From contig NC_089399.1 in the NCBI RefSeq assembly GCF_003171515.1, positions 3,038,001-3,102,000 on the forward strand: a DNA stretch of 64,000 nt, given 5' to 3'. Both the position numbers and the translations under genes were made by a program. Position 1 is the first letter of the stretch. Every line of letters starts with the position of its first letter. The DNA comes from Pyrenophora tritici-repentis. Taxonomy: Eukaryota; Ascomycota; Dothideomycetes; Pleosporales; Pleosporaceae. This document shows positions 32,236 to 41,618 of the stretch, piece after piece. Under the pieces are notes generated by a model. It was not told the DNA's origin. It searched no databases and saw only the letters and a program-made list of their open reading frames with translations.

Positions 32236-32423
32236 TGTGAACGGTCTGTAGGGACTGTATTCCAGCTACCTAGTCCAGATGCTATTTACAGTCAAGATGA
32301 AGAAAGAAGGTAAGACGCAAGCGGCGAGCCTGCTTTGTTTGGGTTGGCGCACGGCCCTCACGTTGCCGGGGAAGCGACTAGGCTAGCAGCCTAGTCATGT
32401 GACTCGAGGCTCAGCCCGTTACA
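32236..32423 (-). repeat. 5' LTR of the Ty3-type element (188 bp)
   Basis: Apparently identical to 27039..27226 and followed by the 5-bp target copy CTGTT at 32424. It would carry the promoter for gag-pol. Confidence 0.95.
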
Positions 32424-32723
32424 CTGTTCTGTAGAAACATTGTTCGTTCACGTCTTCGAAATAATTCAGAACAAAACGCTCCATGGCTGGAGTTAGCATA
32501 TGTGATGATCGACTAGATGACTGGTCTATCTCCTGTCCTGGCACTAATATGGAGCAGTTATCCTAGTTTCATGAAGCAACGTGCCAATGGAATACTGTAG
32601 ATAATAAAACGCGTCAGCGCTTACTAGATGGAATGCAAGTACCAACAGTAATTACCTCTGATAACCTGCGCATCGATTCATGAAACATACAGCGCAATGC
32701 TGCTTCAGATTATCGTCGGTACG

Positions 32724-32743
32724 CAGACTTGTCATTAAGCAAA
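32724..32743 (+). repeat. hAT left terminal inverted repeat
   Basis: CAGACTTGTCATTAAGCAAA, an inverted copy of 35863..35882, preceded by TCGGTACG. Confidence 0.93.
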
Positions 32744-32901
32744 TCAAACAAACTTTGGACGCTGATTTGATTTGTTTGTACAAAACTTAAGATTGTATTT
32801 GAGTTGTTTAGTTTGATAGTGTTTTAGGAGGCCGTTTGTTTGAAAGTTTGATAGATTTGATACTGTTTAGGTGCTGATCTAATCGTATATCGTATATATT
32901 A

Positions 32902-35454
32902 CTAAGCTTCGCTGTCCCACTTGCATATTTCGTATATTGCAGCTACCTCAGCGTCAGTTACATCGCCTGAGTTGTAATCAGATGGAGGCTTAAAGCCAGC
33001 GTCGCGCCAGCTTCGTATACACTGTATTGCTGCAAGCAGTTGTGACCCAATTTTGCGTCGCCTTGGCTCTAATAAATCACCGAGCTCGCTGAACAGCCGC
33101 TCGCACTCACAACTTGAGGCTGGTATTGTTAATATATCGATCGCCATACGCGCTAGGTTAGGATACTTTGGGCGTAGGCTTATCCAATAGCTAACAGGAT
33201 TACTACCTTGTTCGAACTGCTCCTGCGTCCAGCGGAGTTCAAACCGTCGCCAACGCTCCAGCTCATCCATCTCTGTCACCTCAACAATGCCATAAGGCTC
33301 CGCATTAACGAGCGCGTTGATGGCGTCGTTGATACCACTTGAGAGCCGCACTGGTGGGCGACTTTGGCGCTGTATTTGCGGCTTATAGAACGCCCAAAGT
33401 TGTTTCAACCCAGCGTTGTTTGCCTCAAGCCAGCTCGGTTTGTCGCGCCAGCTGTTCTCACAGTAGTTCTTGTAGTATGGGTGGAGGCAGGTAGCGGCAA
33501 AGTATGCGGGTGATTCGTCGAGCTTAGTGTAATACGCGTTAAGCTTTGCCCAAGCTGCGCGTAGGTTGATAGGAAGGTGATCTTCTGGCGCGCTATTGGC
33601 ATTATAGTCGACGCTTTCGTGGTTTTTAAGTAGCTGCTCGTACACGGCAAGTACAGCTTCGAAGACAGGTATAACCTCGTATATCGCGCCGAAACGGCCA
33701 GCTTTACCGCGAGCTTCAAGCCGTTTTGTCGCCTCCTTTAGCGGCTCCAACACTGATATATACTGGGTTATTACCGCCCAATCGTCAGCCGTAAGCCCAT
33801 TAGATCTCATCCAAGCTGGTACTTTAGTGAGCTTATTGTTACGGCTACGCGCGTACGCGTCGGCGCCCATCGTCCTTTCGATGTGGCTTTGGGCGTACTC
33901 ATCAACGGCGTTATGGAGTTTTGCGGCGCGTACAAAGGTGTCGTGAAAGCTGTTCCAGCGCGTGACGACTGGCTTTACCGGCTCGAGTATTTCCTGCTTT
34001 TGGTCGGGAGCCTTAGCGTTAACACGGCGCTGGCAATCGGCAAAAAGATCGTGTTGTTGCGGTGTTTGGATGTAGTTGATGATATCGATTAGTACACCAA
34101 GCGGACCTTGCTGCCGCCATTCTTGTAGGTAGGCTGCCTCTGTTTTGTGCTCGTCCTGATCATTATCGTACGCGTCCTTATCAAAGCCGAAGATAATCAT
34201 CTGTCCGACTAAGTTAAGTGTGTGAGGGCCGCAGCGGAGGCGGTGATGGCTTGCTGTAAATTCAAAGCGTTGGGCGAGTTTGGTGACGGCGGTGTCATTA
34301 GCGTACGCGTTGTCGAGCACAAAGTACCCAAGCTGGCTACGTGTTATACCGAAGACATCGATTATATTGCCAACAACTTCAGCTATCCTCTCGCCCGTGT
34401 GGGCGCCCGTAAGCTGAGGCAGCGCGATAGGTAGGTCCCTGATAGTGCCGTCGGCGTCAGCAAAATGAGCAACAACTCCAAAGAAGCCGCGCTTGCCGCC
34501 TTTTGTCGTCCAGCCATCGAAGCTTATATGGATTTTACTAATAGCCGACGAGAGCATCTGAACAACCTGCGGCTCCATATAGCGATACAGCCTCATCACG
34601 AAGCTAGCTACACTGTTGTGACTTACCCACAGCGCGTCAGCTGCCTCCGGGTTGGCAAACTCTATCATCTGCCTAAACGCAGGCGTTTCGAACTCGCGGA
34701 GAGGGTGGTTATTGTCGACAAGCCACGTAACAGCGGCGTATCGAAAGCGCTGTACGTCGAAGTTTCCGAGCTCGTTAGCGACGCCTTGAGGTACATCGAC
34801 ACCGCCCTCGGTCATCATCTTAAGCGTCGTTTGGCCTCGCGGTAGTGTAATCGAATCCAGTTTGCCCTTGCGATCGTAGCCGTGGCCAAGTAGCTTCTGC
34901 GCGAGGTGGTTGATAGCGTTACTGGTCGACTTTGTAACCTCTGGATAGGCGCAAAAGATCTTACGATGATGGCAGTATTTGCAAACAAAGAACGTACGAT
35001 GAGGCTCACGGAGAGAGGCAACGCGGTAACCGTACTGATATACCCAACTTTTGTTGCGCTTCAACGTACGCAGCGGCTTCGTAAAACGCGGTAAACGCTT
35101 CCAATCAATGCCGTCAAAGTTGTCCGTAAACTCGTCATCAAAGCCAGTATCATCCCCGCCTTCGATAGCCTCACTTGTAGCCTCCGTAGCAGCCCTACTA
35201 CCCTCGGCCGGCGGTTGTATAGTAGCTTCTGGTATAGCGTCGCGCAACTGCGACTCGAACGGCGCGTCTTCGGTGGCCTGGCTTGCTGCAGCAGCTAGGG
35301 CTTTACGTGGCGAGGTGCGGATAGACAGCTCAGGCTGCGAATCGTCCATCAGGATAGGCTGCGATGCACTGCCTTTAGCTGTTTTGGCGCGCTTGTGGGG
35401 GCCGTGGGGGCCGGGGGTGCCCTCGGCGGCGCGTTTTAGGTTACGAAGCGGCAT
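32902..35454 (-). CDS. hAT-family transposase, 850 aa, full length
   Basis: Start taken at ATG 35454 (MPLRNLKRAAEGTPGPHGPH); upstream in-frame codons begin only with TTG. A disordered N-terminus is followed by a BED-type zinc finger region (SWVYQYGYRVASL, FFVCKYCHHRKIFC ... NHLAQKLLGH). The RNase-H-fold catalytic core has HISFDGWTTKGGKRGFFGVV (first Asp) and GYFVLDNAYANDTAV (second Asp). After the helical insertion comes the C-terminal hAT dimerisation region (RMAIDILTIPASSCECERLF, then SELGDLLEPRRRKI) holding the last acidic residue. The sequence is uninterrupted and is the intact counterpart of the degenerate copy at 60.7-62.7 kb and of the partial one at 63.2 kb, although these belong to different subgroups by sequence. 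Confidence 0.95.
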   Translation of the reverse strand: MPLRNLKRAAEGTPGPHGPHKRAKTAKGSASQPILMDDSQPELSIRTSPRKALAAAASQATEDAPFESQLRDAIPEATIQPPAEGSRAATEATSEAIEGGDDTGFDDEFTDNFDGIDWKRLPRFTKPLRTLKRNKSWVYQYGYRVASLREPHRTFFVCKYCHHRKIFCAYPEVTKSTSNAINHLAQKLLGHGYDRKGKLDSITLPRGQTTLKMMTEGGVDVPQGVANELGNFDVQRFRYAAVTWLVDNNHPLREFETPAFRQMIEFANPEAADALWVSHNSVASFVMRLYRYMEPQVVQMLSSAISKIHISFDGWTTKGGKRGFFGVVAHFADADGTIRDLPIALPQLTGAHTGERIAEVVGNIIDVFGITRSQLGYFVLDNAYANDTAVTKLAQRFEFTASHHRLRCGPHTLNLVGQMIIFGFDKDAYDNDQDEHKTEAAYLQEWRQQGPLGVLIDIINYIQTPQQHDLFADCQRRVNAKAPDQKQEILEPVKPVVTRWNSFHDTFVRAAKLHNAVDEYAQSHIERTMGADAYARSRNNKLTKVPAWMRSNGLTADDWAVITQYISVLEPLKEATKRLEARGKAGRFGAIYEVIPVFEAVLAVYEQLLKNHESVDYNANSAPEDHLPINLRAAWAKLNAYYTKLDESPAYFAATCLHPYYKNYCENSWRDKPSWLEANNAGLKQLWAFYKPQIQRQSRPPVRLSSGINDAINALVNAEPYGIVEVTEMDELERWRRFELRWTQEQFEQGSNPVSYWISLRPKYPNLARMAIDILTIPASSCECERLFSELGDLLEPRRRKIGSQLLAAIQCIRSWRDAGFKPPSDYNSGDVTDAEVAAIYEICKWDSEA

Positions 35455-35862
35455 TTTCGGCGTGTTGGGCAACGAGAAACACTAAAACGTGCTGTAGAGA
35501 CGGTAGTGTAGCTGCAAAAGATGGCTAACAGCGATATAGAAGATGGGAGATGGGATATAAGATAGCGGTCATCGACGGCTAGCGACGCTCGTGTAGTTAT
35601 ATGATGACTAAGCTAGATGCAACACAAGAAAACTATCGCGAAATTGCTACCTCCGCTATCTCAAAAACATCATTAAAGTCGATCTTAAAGCACCTTAGGA
35701 CATCATCTATAGAACAGCTCGCTATGTAATATTAGTCAAACAGTCAAACAAACTAAACAAATTTCGATCGTACGTTTGATTTGTTTGTATATTTCTATAG
35801 GCAGCGTTTGGTTTGTTTAATTTGCTTATAGTCAAGCAAATCAAACAAACTATTCAAACGCG

Positions 35863-35882
35863 TTTGCTTAATGACAAGTCTG
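35863..35882 (-). repeat. hAT right terminal inverted repeat
   Basis: Reverse complement of 32724..32743, followed by TCGGTACG. Confidence 0.93.
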
Positions 35883-38437
35883 TCGGTACGGGAGTTCTTT
35901 TGATTACCAGGTAAGATTTGGAAATGCAGAGTAAGACGGAAGTCTGACTATCCAATACACAGTATTTTCAAAAGCGTAATTGATTCGCAGGCAAATGACG
36001 CCCAGAGAATCTCACACCTAACTATTCTTCATGTCTCCTAAATTTTCCCAACAACACCATAAGCATCAAAATCTCGTGACCCTTGGCCAATCCACTCAAG
36101 CTCCACAAACATAACGGAGCACATGATGACCAACCCCCCTCCACTGACTCAACAATCGGCTCCTCACTCCAGAACCCGAGTAACTGGGGTAAAAACCAAG
36201 GTAGATCACCGCTCGGACCGATGCTACCAAGTTTCTTTGTACTCAGTAGTAAAACAGGGCTAATCCATCGATAACGATGTTCTCCGCAAGAGCAAGAAGC
36301 AACCTAACTAGTCATGAAACATGTGGATGGAATGTGAATCTAGCCGCTTTTCCCCAGATGAAACGGCAGATAGCGTGGTGTTGATGCGTACGTCGTTATC
36401 GGAATGTCCAGTAACCTTTGAGTTTGCGTGCATTTGGATGGATACAGACGTGCAATAACAAGGCGGCAATCATCTCTCCGTGATGCGTTTGTTGCTGTTT
36501 ACCATGGGGATTATCGTGATTCCCCAAGAAATTGATCAGGGTAGTGCCTCTTTCATTTCAGCAATTGCGTGCACGGTGGATTGCGTAATTACTCCTCAGA
36601 TTGAGGTTGATGGAGCGTCAGACTCGGGGTCAGTGTGCATTCGTGTACGGAAAGGGAGCCGGGGTTAGAGTTCGGCGGGGAATAGGTAATAGCGATGCAC
36701 AGTGTGTTGATCTTTTCTTGTAGAAGGCACTAGTTAATCTTCTGTCATTCTGAATTTGCCATATCGTCGTAATCCTGCGATAGCCTTATTGTTTCATGGT
36801 GCTTCGCATGTCAGTTTATTTTACATTACTTTGCATCAGGTGCATATATGTAAGGCTGAGAAGATAAAGCGATGGGTCTGTCAATGGGTCAGCTCTTTCC
36901 CCCTGTTTTGATCTGGTCTTTTCTGGTTCTCTCGCCAAATTCAACGCACAGGAAGGTCGACCGCGACATTGGTTTTGCATGTCATGAGCCAACACGCGCT
37001 AAGCAACCACTAAGGCTAGATTGAGGCTTAGGTTCGGCCCGAGAGATGGAAACTGGCTAAGTAGCCGGTTTCGCAATCGGACCTATTTGGGCCGGCTAAC
37101 ACCACTACTACTGCCAAACGATTCAGTTGCCACGTGCGTGTGAATGGGTATAGCCTACGCAGCTCACGTCGAGAACATCGCAAGCATCAGTTGCTAGAGT
37201 ACCGGTTTTTTATTATTATCGCACATCTCCAGAGCTTGGAGATCAATGTCAGGAAGAGTTGCCTGAAATGCTGATTTGTTGGTTATAAGCCTATCGGTAA
37301 CTAGACAGGCCATGACGGGTGTGGTGCGGGCCGATAGAGGGAACAGTAGGGAATTAGCATCTTCAGGTTTAGAGGATACCTAAACAAGAGTCCATGGTGA
37401 GAACCTGGCAAAACACAGGGCGCTTACATTGACGCATTGGTGAAAGCTATACGATGCTAAGACTGTATCAACCGGCCGCGTTACCTAATTACCTAGTGGA
37501 TGTTGGAGATGGAGTGCCTGGGCATGTTTGCCGACCTCGGGAGGCTTCACTGCGATACTGAGGCTCCATGTAGTCGCTACACCTTGCTGCTGATCATGCG
37601 TTCGTACCTATGTATGTCGGTGAGCCAGTGGGGCGTGACAGTTAACGGTCAACGGACAGGCCGGTGATTGGCTATGATATGGCCGTTCTGCGAGATTCGT
37701 GTCGTGCGTGGGCCTGTTGTGGGTAATAGGTGATTAGAGAACTCACTTGCGATTTGGATATGGTGTACGACTTTGAATCCTCATCTTTATCGACAGATAC
37801 CGTGATGGATGGAGAACACGAAAGAGTCTTGTTGCAGCATGATTATGCTCATAATCCATGAGTGTGTTGTTGATCACAGATTATCTCGAAAATATGCCAG
37901 GTGTCGTTATGCATCTCATCGGAACTTGTCATAATATCTATCGCTACCAAAACGCATAACAGTTGGGTGTGCGGGTAAGCATCTAGGGACAGCGCAAGCT
38001 AACGTAGTGATGCAGGTGGGAAAAGGATCGTCAGTGATGGTACTCCACTTGGACAGTTGGAACCAACCCGAACACGTCATTCTTTTCTCGCCTACGAATT
38101 AAGCTTTCTGACCATCACGGATACCTAAGCATACGTAAGAATATGCGAGCGCACAGACCAGCACAGTATGTCACTCCTAGGCTGACATGTGGGTATCCAC
38201 CAACATCACAGATGGAAGAAGTGGACTTGACATCGGAAGAAGGTAACTCGAGATATCGTGCACCTACCCTATCAAGCTATCACTATGCTAATGCGAGGGC
38301 TGCTGCGATTCTGCTGATACTAACTAACATTACCCCAGCCTCAACCGAGTCGTGAACTGCTGCTCCCGGCGATACACCGGATATTTTGCCGATAAGTCTG
38401 TTGGCAAGTCGAGCGACTAGTGTTGCTGGGGAATAGG
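35883..38437. other. About 2.5 kb between the hAT and Fot1 elements, no gene
   Basis: Short frames only. I saw no further terminal repeats or transposase fragments here. Base composition appears ordinary rather than strongly AT-rich. Confidence 0.45.
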
Positions 38438-38439
38438 TA

Positions 38440-38491
38440 ACGTGGTTGGCAAGCGAGTCGGTCAGACAAGCGAGTCGGTCACCCCACCAAC
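38440..38491 (+). repeat. Fot1-like left terminal inverted repeat (52 bp)
   Basis: Inverted copy of 40245..40296. Contains two AAGCGAGTCGGTCA words. Confidence 0.93.
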
Positions 38492-38559
38492 TTTTGCAAC
38501 TTTAAAGCGATATATCTCAACAACACGATAATATTATTGCTAGATATTGATATAGTAGA

Positions 38560-40215
38560 CTACTCTATATTAATAGTATTAGTGTTGCATGTGCGCGAGT
38601 TGTGCCCGGTCTCTTTGCATCTAGTGCAGCGCCTTTGAGCGCGCTGGCTGAGGCCTGATCGCGCTCCTCCTCGACGCTCTTCATGAGCAATCTGCTGGTC
38701 AGCCTCATTTTGAGCTAGTATATCCTCTCCAGTTCCTTTTATAAGTACTCCGTGCTTCTGTATACGCCTTTTAGAGCGCCGCCTACGCGCTGAGGCTGCG
38801 CTGTTAGCCTTCTCAAGACTGGAGATCCGATCGCGCATTAGCTCAGCAGAGAGCATTATCACCTCAGCGCCCTTCTTCAGCTGGTCAATTGCCTCAATAA
38901 TTGATGCTGGTGATGAGCTCTTGTGCTGGCGCACGCGCTCACGTATTAGGCTTGACTGAGCTTCAAGCTCACGCGCGTTGCTCGGCGTTTGAGCTACCCA
39001 GGGAGCCTCTGGCAGAGCTGCTGCTGGAGGAGTAGGTGTACGCAGCTGTACATCTAGCTTTGATAGAACAGCCTCTGGTTGTAGAGGAACAAGGCCTGCG
39101 CCGCGGAAGGCTGAGCAGATATTGGCTGGCGTGAACGCTTGATCAAATGCTATCTTGAATGCTGGCAGAAACTCTAGCTTGGTGATGTGGTTGATGTGGT
39201 TGCGCATAAGGCTCTCCACCTCACGGCTGTACGCGCGCTTCAATGGCGAGAAGCAGCCAACATCAAGTGGCTGGAGTAGGTGAGATGAGTGAGGAGGCAT
39301 ACAGAGCGTATAGATATTGTTCTCCTTGCAGAGCTCCTAGAACGCTAGAGATTGGTGGCTCTTATGGCCATCAATAATAAGCAGGCGACGCGCGCCTATA
39401 GTACGAGCCTGCGTGTGAGCGTTGAAGTGCTTTAGCCACTCAACTCCAAGCTCATTATTTGTCCAGCCATTGTCGCTGACTGCGATTGCCCAGTCGCGTG
39501 GGATCTCAGCTTCCTCGTACCAGGCTAATAGGTGGTACTGGCCAGCGAAGATGAGGAACGGTGGGACTGACCAGCCAGCAGCGCTGATAGCAGCGATCAG
39601 CGTTACCCACTCGCGATTGCCTGGCTGAAGAGTCTTCGGCCTGCCTCTCCTCTCTGCTCCTGTTATAACCAGCTGCGTTGTAATCTTGCCCATCATAAAG
39701 CCAGCTTCATCAAAGTTGTATATATCCTCATCGCAGATACCAAGCTCAGCCTTTGTCTTCTCTATAAGCTCAAACCAGCTTCTAATAAGGGCTGGATTCT
39801 CACAGAGAGCTCTCTGCCTATCGTACGCTCGGTTGAAACACGTCCGAAGACTATCTGTCCGCTTGACAAAGTTGGCTGGCCACTTCTGCCCAACCTGGCC
39901 AGCGCCGCGCGCAGCCAGCAGCTTATCAGCCATATCGCGTGCAGCTGCGTAGGTAGGCGCAAACCCGCGCTGATCTAGATGAAGTATATAGCTAACAATC
40001 ACCTCCTCTTCTCTCTGGGTAAGCTTCCTTGAGTTAGGCTGGCAATCGCGTCGCGCGCGCTTTCCAGCGCGCCGGTCAATTAGGGTTGATTTTGGGATAT
40101 CGAAGACTGTAGCAGCGCGTCGCGTACTCTGAATTTGGGCAGAATCTATAGATAAGAGAGCAAGCTGAATATCTGCTTCATTTGAAGGCAAAAGAGGAGC
40201 GCGGCGTGGAGGCAT
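38560..40215 (-). pseudogene. Fot1/pogo DDE transposase with a single in-frame TAG
   Basis: Starts at ATG 40215 (MPPRRAPLLPSNEADIQLAL). A helix-turn-helix/CENP-B-type N-terminus includes ATVFDIPKSTLIDRRAGKRA. The DDE core follows: [33 protein letters not shown] and LLIIDGHKSHQSLAF. At codon 293 a TAG (39339..39337) interrupts; the same frame continues ELCKENNIYTLCMPPHSSHL, then LQPLDVGCFSPLKRAY and a C-terminal CCHC knuckle (CTRCKETGHNSRTC). The interrupted position would be Gln if CAG had changed to TAG, a C-to-T change in CpA context as expected for RIP, but one site cannot prove it. Without the TAG the protein would be about 550 aa, the family norm. Confidence 0.92.
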
Positions 40216-40244
40216 TATGTGTTGAGATAGAGTAGGTGATTAAA

Positions 40245-40296
40245 GTTGGTGGGGTGACCGACTCGCTTGTCTGACCGACTCGCTTGCCAACCACGT
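40245..40296 (-). repeat. Fot1-like right terminal inverted repeat (52 bp)
   Basis: Reverse complement of 38440..38491, followed by the second TA. Confidence 0.93.
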
Positions 40297-40452
40297 TATG
40301 TTGTAGAGAAATCATGCATATAAGAAGTCTACCAACACCAAGTAGAAGAGAGCATCTTCACTCACCAGATCCATCTTCCAACCACCACCACTCCAAGCTT
40401 CCAAAGTTCTCAACAATATTTCTTGTTCAAAACCTCCCTCGTCCCATTCAAG

Positions 40453-41199
40453 ATGCATATCTCGCTCCCCGTCCTACTCCTCACGGCGAGCGTTGTAAAC
40501 GCCGCCGCCCTTCCCGGTGACAACAACTGGTGGAAGGACACCAAACAGCCCTACTGGGTTGGACCCAAAGGTGGTGGCGCACCGAAACCTGAGCCCCACC
40601 CCCAGGTTCCTCAGCCTAAGCCCCAGCCCCAGGTTCCTCAGCCTAAGCCCCAGCCCCAGGTTCCTCAATTCAACGGCACGGAAACAACAGGCACTGGAGC
40701 TGAAACTGGTACTGGCATTGGAGCTGAAACTGGTACTGGCACTGGTGCTGAGGTACCCCAGGTTCCTCCATTCAACTCCACGGGAGCAGCAACTACTAGC
40801 CCTCACATAAGTCATCGTCAGATGCCTCAAATCAACGGCACGGATCCAACAGGTGCTGGTACTGAAACTGGCACTGGCACTGGTGCTGAAACTGGCACTG
40901 GCACTGGTGCTGAAACTGGCACTGGCATTGGCACTGGTACTGGTGCTGAGGTTCCTCAATTCAACGGCACGAGCCCAGCCAACCCTGGCGGCAACCCTGG
41001 CGGTAAATCTGGCGGTAAATCTGGCGGCAAATCTGACGACAAATCTGGCGGCAAATCTGGCGGCAACCCTGGTGGCAACACTGGAGGCGACCAGCCCTGG
41101 AACAAGCAGCCCTGGAACGACCAGCCCTGGAACAAGCAGCCCTGGAACGACCAACCCTGGAACAAGCCTGGGGGCAAGACTGGTGGCAAGCTTGAGTAG
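40453..41199 (+). CDS. Secreted Pro/Gly/Thr-rich repeat protein
   Basis: Start at ATG 40453; an in-frame TTG upstream is not a start. The first 18 residues ([17 protein letters not shown], cut before AALPG) form a signal peptide. The mature 230 residues are four blocks of short repeats: [13 protein letters not shown], [14 protein letters not shown], [12 protein letters not shown], and a [18 protein letters not shown] array near the end. Between them lies FNGT, a potential N-glycosylation motif, repeated about four times. There are no cysteines in the mature part, so it is not a typical small cysteine-rich effector; a wall-associated or surface protein is more likely. Repeat blocks give unusually long open frames on other strands too. 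The gene starts about 155 bp beyond the Fot1-like element, so its promoter may include the transposon end. Confidence 0.8.
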   Translation: MHISLPVLLLTASVVNAAALPGDNNWWKDTKQPYWVGPKGGGAPKPEPHPQVPQPKPQPQVPQPKPQPQVPQFNGTETTGTGAETGTGIGAETGTGTGAEVPQVPPFNSTGAATTSPHISHRQMPQINGTDPTGAGTETGTGTGAETGTGTGAETGTGIGTGTGAEVPQFNGTSPANPGGNPGGKSGGKSGGKSDDKSGGKSGGNPGGNTGGDQPWNKQPWNDQPWNKQPWNDQPWNKPGGKTGGKLE

Positions 41200-41618
41200 G
41201 TGCCCGTCATATGTACATTGGAAAGGGCAACGTATTTTGGACCTATGGCGACAGTGGTTATGAAAACGAAGTTACCATGATGGAGGCAGTGCGGATAAAG
41301 GGTGACAGGAGCGAATGTGTGCAATATAGGGTGCATTCGCCTGGTACTCTGGGAAGTGCAACTACGATTCCAACGCCAATGATCTTGACTTTACATAAGC
41401 TTTCATCGATCGACCTCCCTACCCTCTTGGGTATAGTCTTGTGTTTTCGATTGCCCTGTATATAATGGTTTTAACTTTACATTTATCCTAGCAAATAATC
41501 ACTCGTTTATTGTTTTGACAACACTGCCATCTCCAACTTTTGCTTCGCACCTTCTTCACAAACCCACTCACACGAGCAAACATTGCCCGTCACACTCCTT
41601 CCCTCCGGTCCACCGACT
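41200..41618. other. Intergenic between convergent genes
   Basis: 3' flanks of the repeat protein and the AYG1-like gene; nothing else seen. Confidence 0.5.

Larger units (their letters stand above)
27039..32423 (-). mobile_element. Complete Ty3-type LTR retrotransposon, chromodomain (Tf1/sushi-like) lineage
   Basis: 5,385-bp element read on the minus strand: 5' LTR 32423..32236, priming site, 9-bp repeat leader, gag, pol and 3' LTR 27226..27039. The LTRs are each 188 bp, begin TGTAACGGGC and end CCGTTCACA in element orientation, and I see no difference between them. The target duplication is CTGTT (27034-27038 and 32424-32428). Pol order is protease, RT, RNase H, integrase, chromodomain, which places it in Ty3 chromoviruses. 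Gag and Pol are in the same frame, separated by one TAG. All frames are otherwise open, so the copy looks young and possibly competent. Confidence 0.96.
32724..35882 (-). mobile_element. Complete hAT DNA transposon with 8-bp target duplication
   Basis: 3,159 bp bounded by perfect 20-bp terminal inverted repeats (CAGACTTGTCATTAAGCAAA). The flanking 8-bp duplication is TCGGTACG (32716-32723 and 35883-35890). Just inside both ends are many copies of AAACAAA/AAATCAAAC words, the sort of subterminal repeats hAT transposases bind. It carries one open transposase gene. The element looks intact and recent. Confidence 0.96.
38440..40296 (-). mobile_element. Fot1/pogo-like (Tc1/mariner superfamily) transposon
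   Basis: 1,857 bp with perfect 52-bp terminal inverted repeats starting ACGTGGTTGGCAAGCGAGTC, flanked by the TA target duplication (38438-38439 and 40297-40298). Each repeat contains the word AAGCGAGTCGGTCA twice, likely two transposase-binding sites. Size and structure are as in fungal Fot1/Pot2 elements. The transposase frame has one internal TAG. Confidence 0.95.

Noticed and set aside
32200..32440. CRISPR-like array from the 9-bp repeats near the LTR
   Set aside because: Units are contiguous 9-mers without spacers, inside a eukaryotic retrotransposon leader.
40474..41154. 226-codon open frame on the minus strand
   Set aside because: It is the mirror of the repeat arrays in the secreted-protein gene; it has no start context and its repeats simply reflect codon periodicity.
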